32,314 bases of DNA from Neolecta irregularis DAH-3. Taxonomy: Eukaryota; Ascomycota; Neolectomycetes; Neolectales; Neolectaceae. Positions 31,795-32,314 of this stretch are shown one piece after another (the first letter of the stretch is position 1; every line of letters starts with the position of its first letter). A model generated the notes under the pieces. It had not been told where the DNA came from and searched no databases. It saw nothing but the letters and a program-made list of their open reading frames with translations. The translations under genes were made by a program, and so were the position numbers. The stretch is taken from the NCBI GenBank assembly GCA_001929475.1, contig LXFE01000148.1:1-32314 (forward strand). The letters are read 5' to 3'.

Positions 31795-32314
31795 TCAAGT
31801 GAAAAGGTCCATTTCGGCCCATGGGCCAATGGGCCGGGCTTTTTTCTGAGCTAAGCCCACGGGTTTTTCATGGGCCGGGCTAAGCCCATGGCCCGTCCCA
31901 ACACTGAACATGATGATATTGACTGTCAGCAGATATCGTTTTGAGCTCCTTTTGGTGAAAATTAGTGGGGAGATCGAGAACCGGCTTTTCGAGATTGTCC
32001 AGTACTGGATGCGGAGATGATCCCTGCAGATATCCCCAGGCAAATCTAGTGTAATAGGCTGGGAAGTCGGCACACCGAGCGAGGACCCGCGCCAAGCTAG
32101 TTGTGTGCGATTGCAAACTGAGGATGCTTTGCCAGTAGCCGGGCCGCTACGATGCATAGGGCTTCGGTAGCAGAGACAGACGGACAAGAGCCGCGCGAGA
32201 GGCCGCTGCGGGTGCGGGTGTGGCTGCGGGAAGGGCTTTAATGTGGCGTCGGGCGCAACCGGGAGGGGACGCCGCAGCCGCCGCCACCGGCAGAGCGTTC
32301 CGGGAGGCCGGCGG
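31795..32314. other. GGGCC-palindrome cluster and GC-rich end, no confirmed gene
   Basis: 31815-31900 has nested palindromes (GGCCCATGGGCC, GGGCCGGGCT, AAGCCCATGGCCC), with GGGCCGGGCT occurring twice. Similar GGGCCGGGC/AAGCCC words occur in repeats of several fungi. 31880-32116 on the minus strand is open (LARCADFPAYYTRFAWGYLQ, then PHPVLDNLEKPVLDLP) and could be part of a gene running past the window edge, but no start, splice or domain is secure. The final 120 bp is very GC-rich. No rRNA was recognised. Confidence 0.4.

Noticed and set aside
32190-32314. Possible rRNA or promoter CpG island at the window end
   Set aside because: GC-rich but no recognisable rRNA core sequence; too short to call.

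Overview
The window is nuclear DNA of a fungus. Nearly every gene is eukaryotic and split by spliceosomal introns, and the gene set is fungal: a Gti1/Pac2 (WOPR) regulator, MIC19, RPN10, eIF3d, a fungal GAF protein and an NTF2-like protein with a fungal-type tail. The lineage could not be pinned down from sequence alone. The most distinctive trait is intron size. Of roughly 60 introns I could place by conserved protein continuity and reading phase, almost all are 32-54 nt, with a CTAAC/CTRAY-like branch site a few bases before the AG. About one in ten uses a GC donor, mostly GCAT.

Layout. 1-220: AT-rich, with a 30-bp hairpin tandem repeat. 385-1205 (-): WOPR regulator, 5' exons unresolved. 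1636-3094 (+): TRM5 tRNA m1G37 methyltransferase, converging on eIF3d (3201-5035, -). 5125-6161 (-): lipoate-protein ligase. 6162-8235: gene-poor, with a dispersed repeat. 8236-9521 (+): mitochondrial tRNA 2-thiouridylase. 10144-10630 (-): MIC19. 10857 to about 11900 (-): unidentified multi-exon gene. 12326-14255 (+): GAF-domain protein. 14536-15940 (-): NTF2-like protein. 16658-17572 (-): RPN10, divergent from a 75-aa borealin/Nbl1-like gene (17805-18098, +). 19044-20228 (-): threonine aldolase. 20449-21276 (-): F-box protein. 21277-23293: gene-poor. 23294-23499: inverted, broken copy of part of the next gene. 23928-25300 (+): type II membrane protein. 25628-26295 (+): ARPC4. 26329-26923 (-): unknown 176-aa protein. 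27283-29220 (+): 12-exon PFK-2/FBPase-2. 29494-31361 (+): AT-rich 546-aa orphan gene with six intact introns. 31440-32314: purine-rich minisatellite, GGGCC palindromes and GC-rich DNA.

Most genes are single-copy housekeeping genes with no operon-like logic. Three serve mitochondria (lipoylation, tRNA thiolation, MICOS). Others cover translation (TRM5, eIF3d), protein turnover (RPN10, F-box), glycolytic control and actin nucleation. For 15 genes the summed exon length after intron removal is divisible by three, and most proteins reach the usual length of their family, so the models are largely self-consistent. The most novel material is the GC-AG splicing, the AT-rich orphan gene, the inverted gene fragment, and the repeats at the window ends and in the TRM5 promoter.
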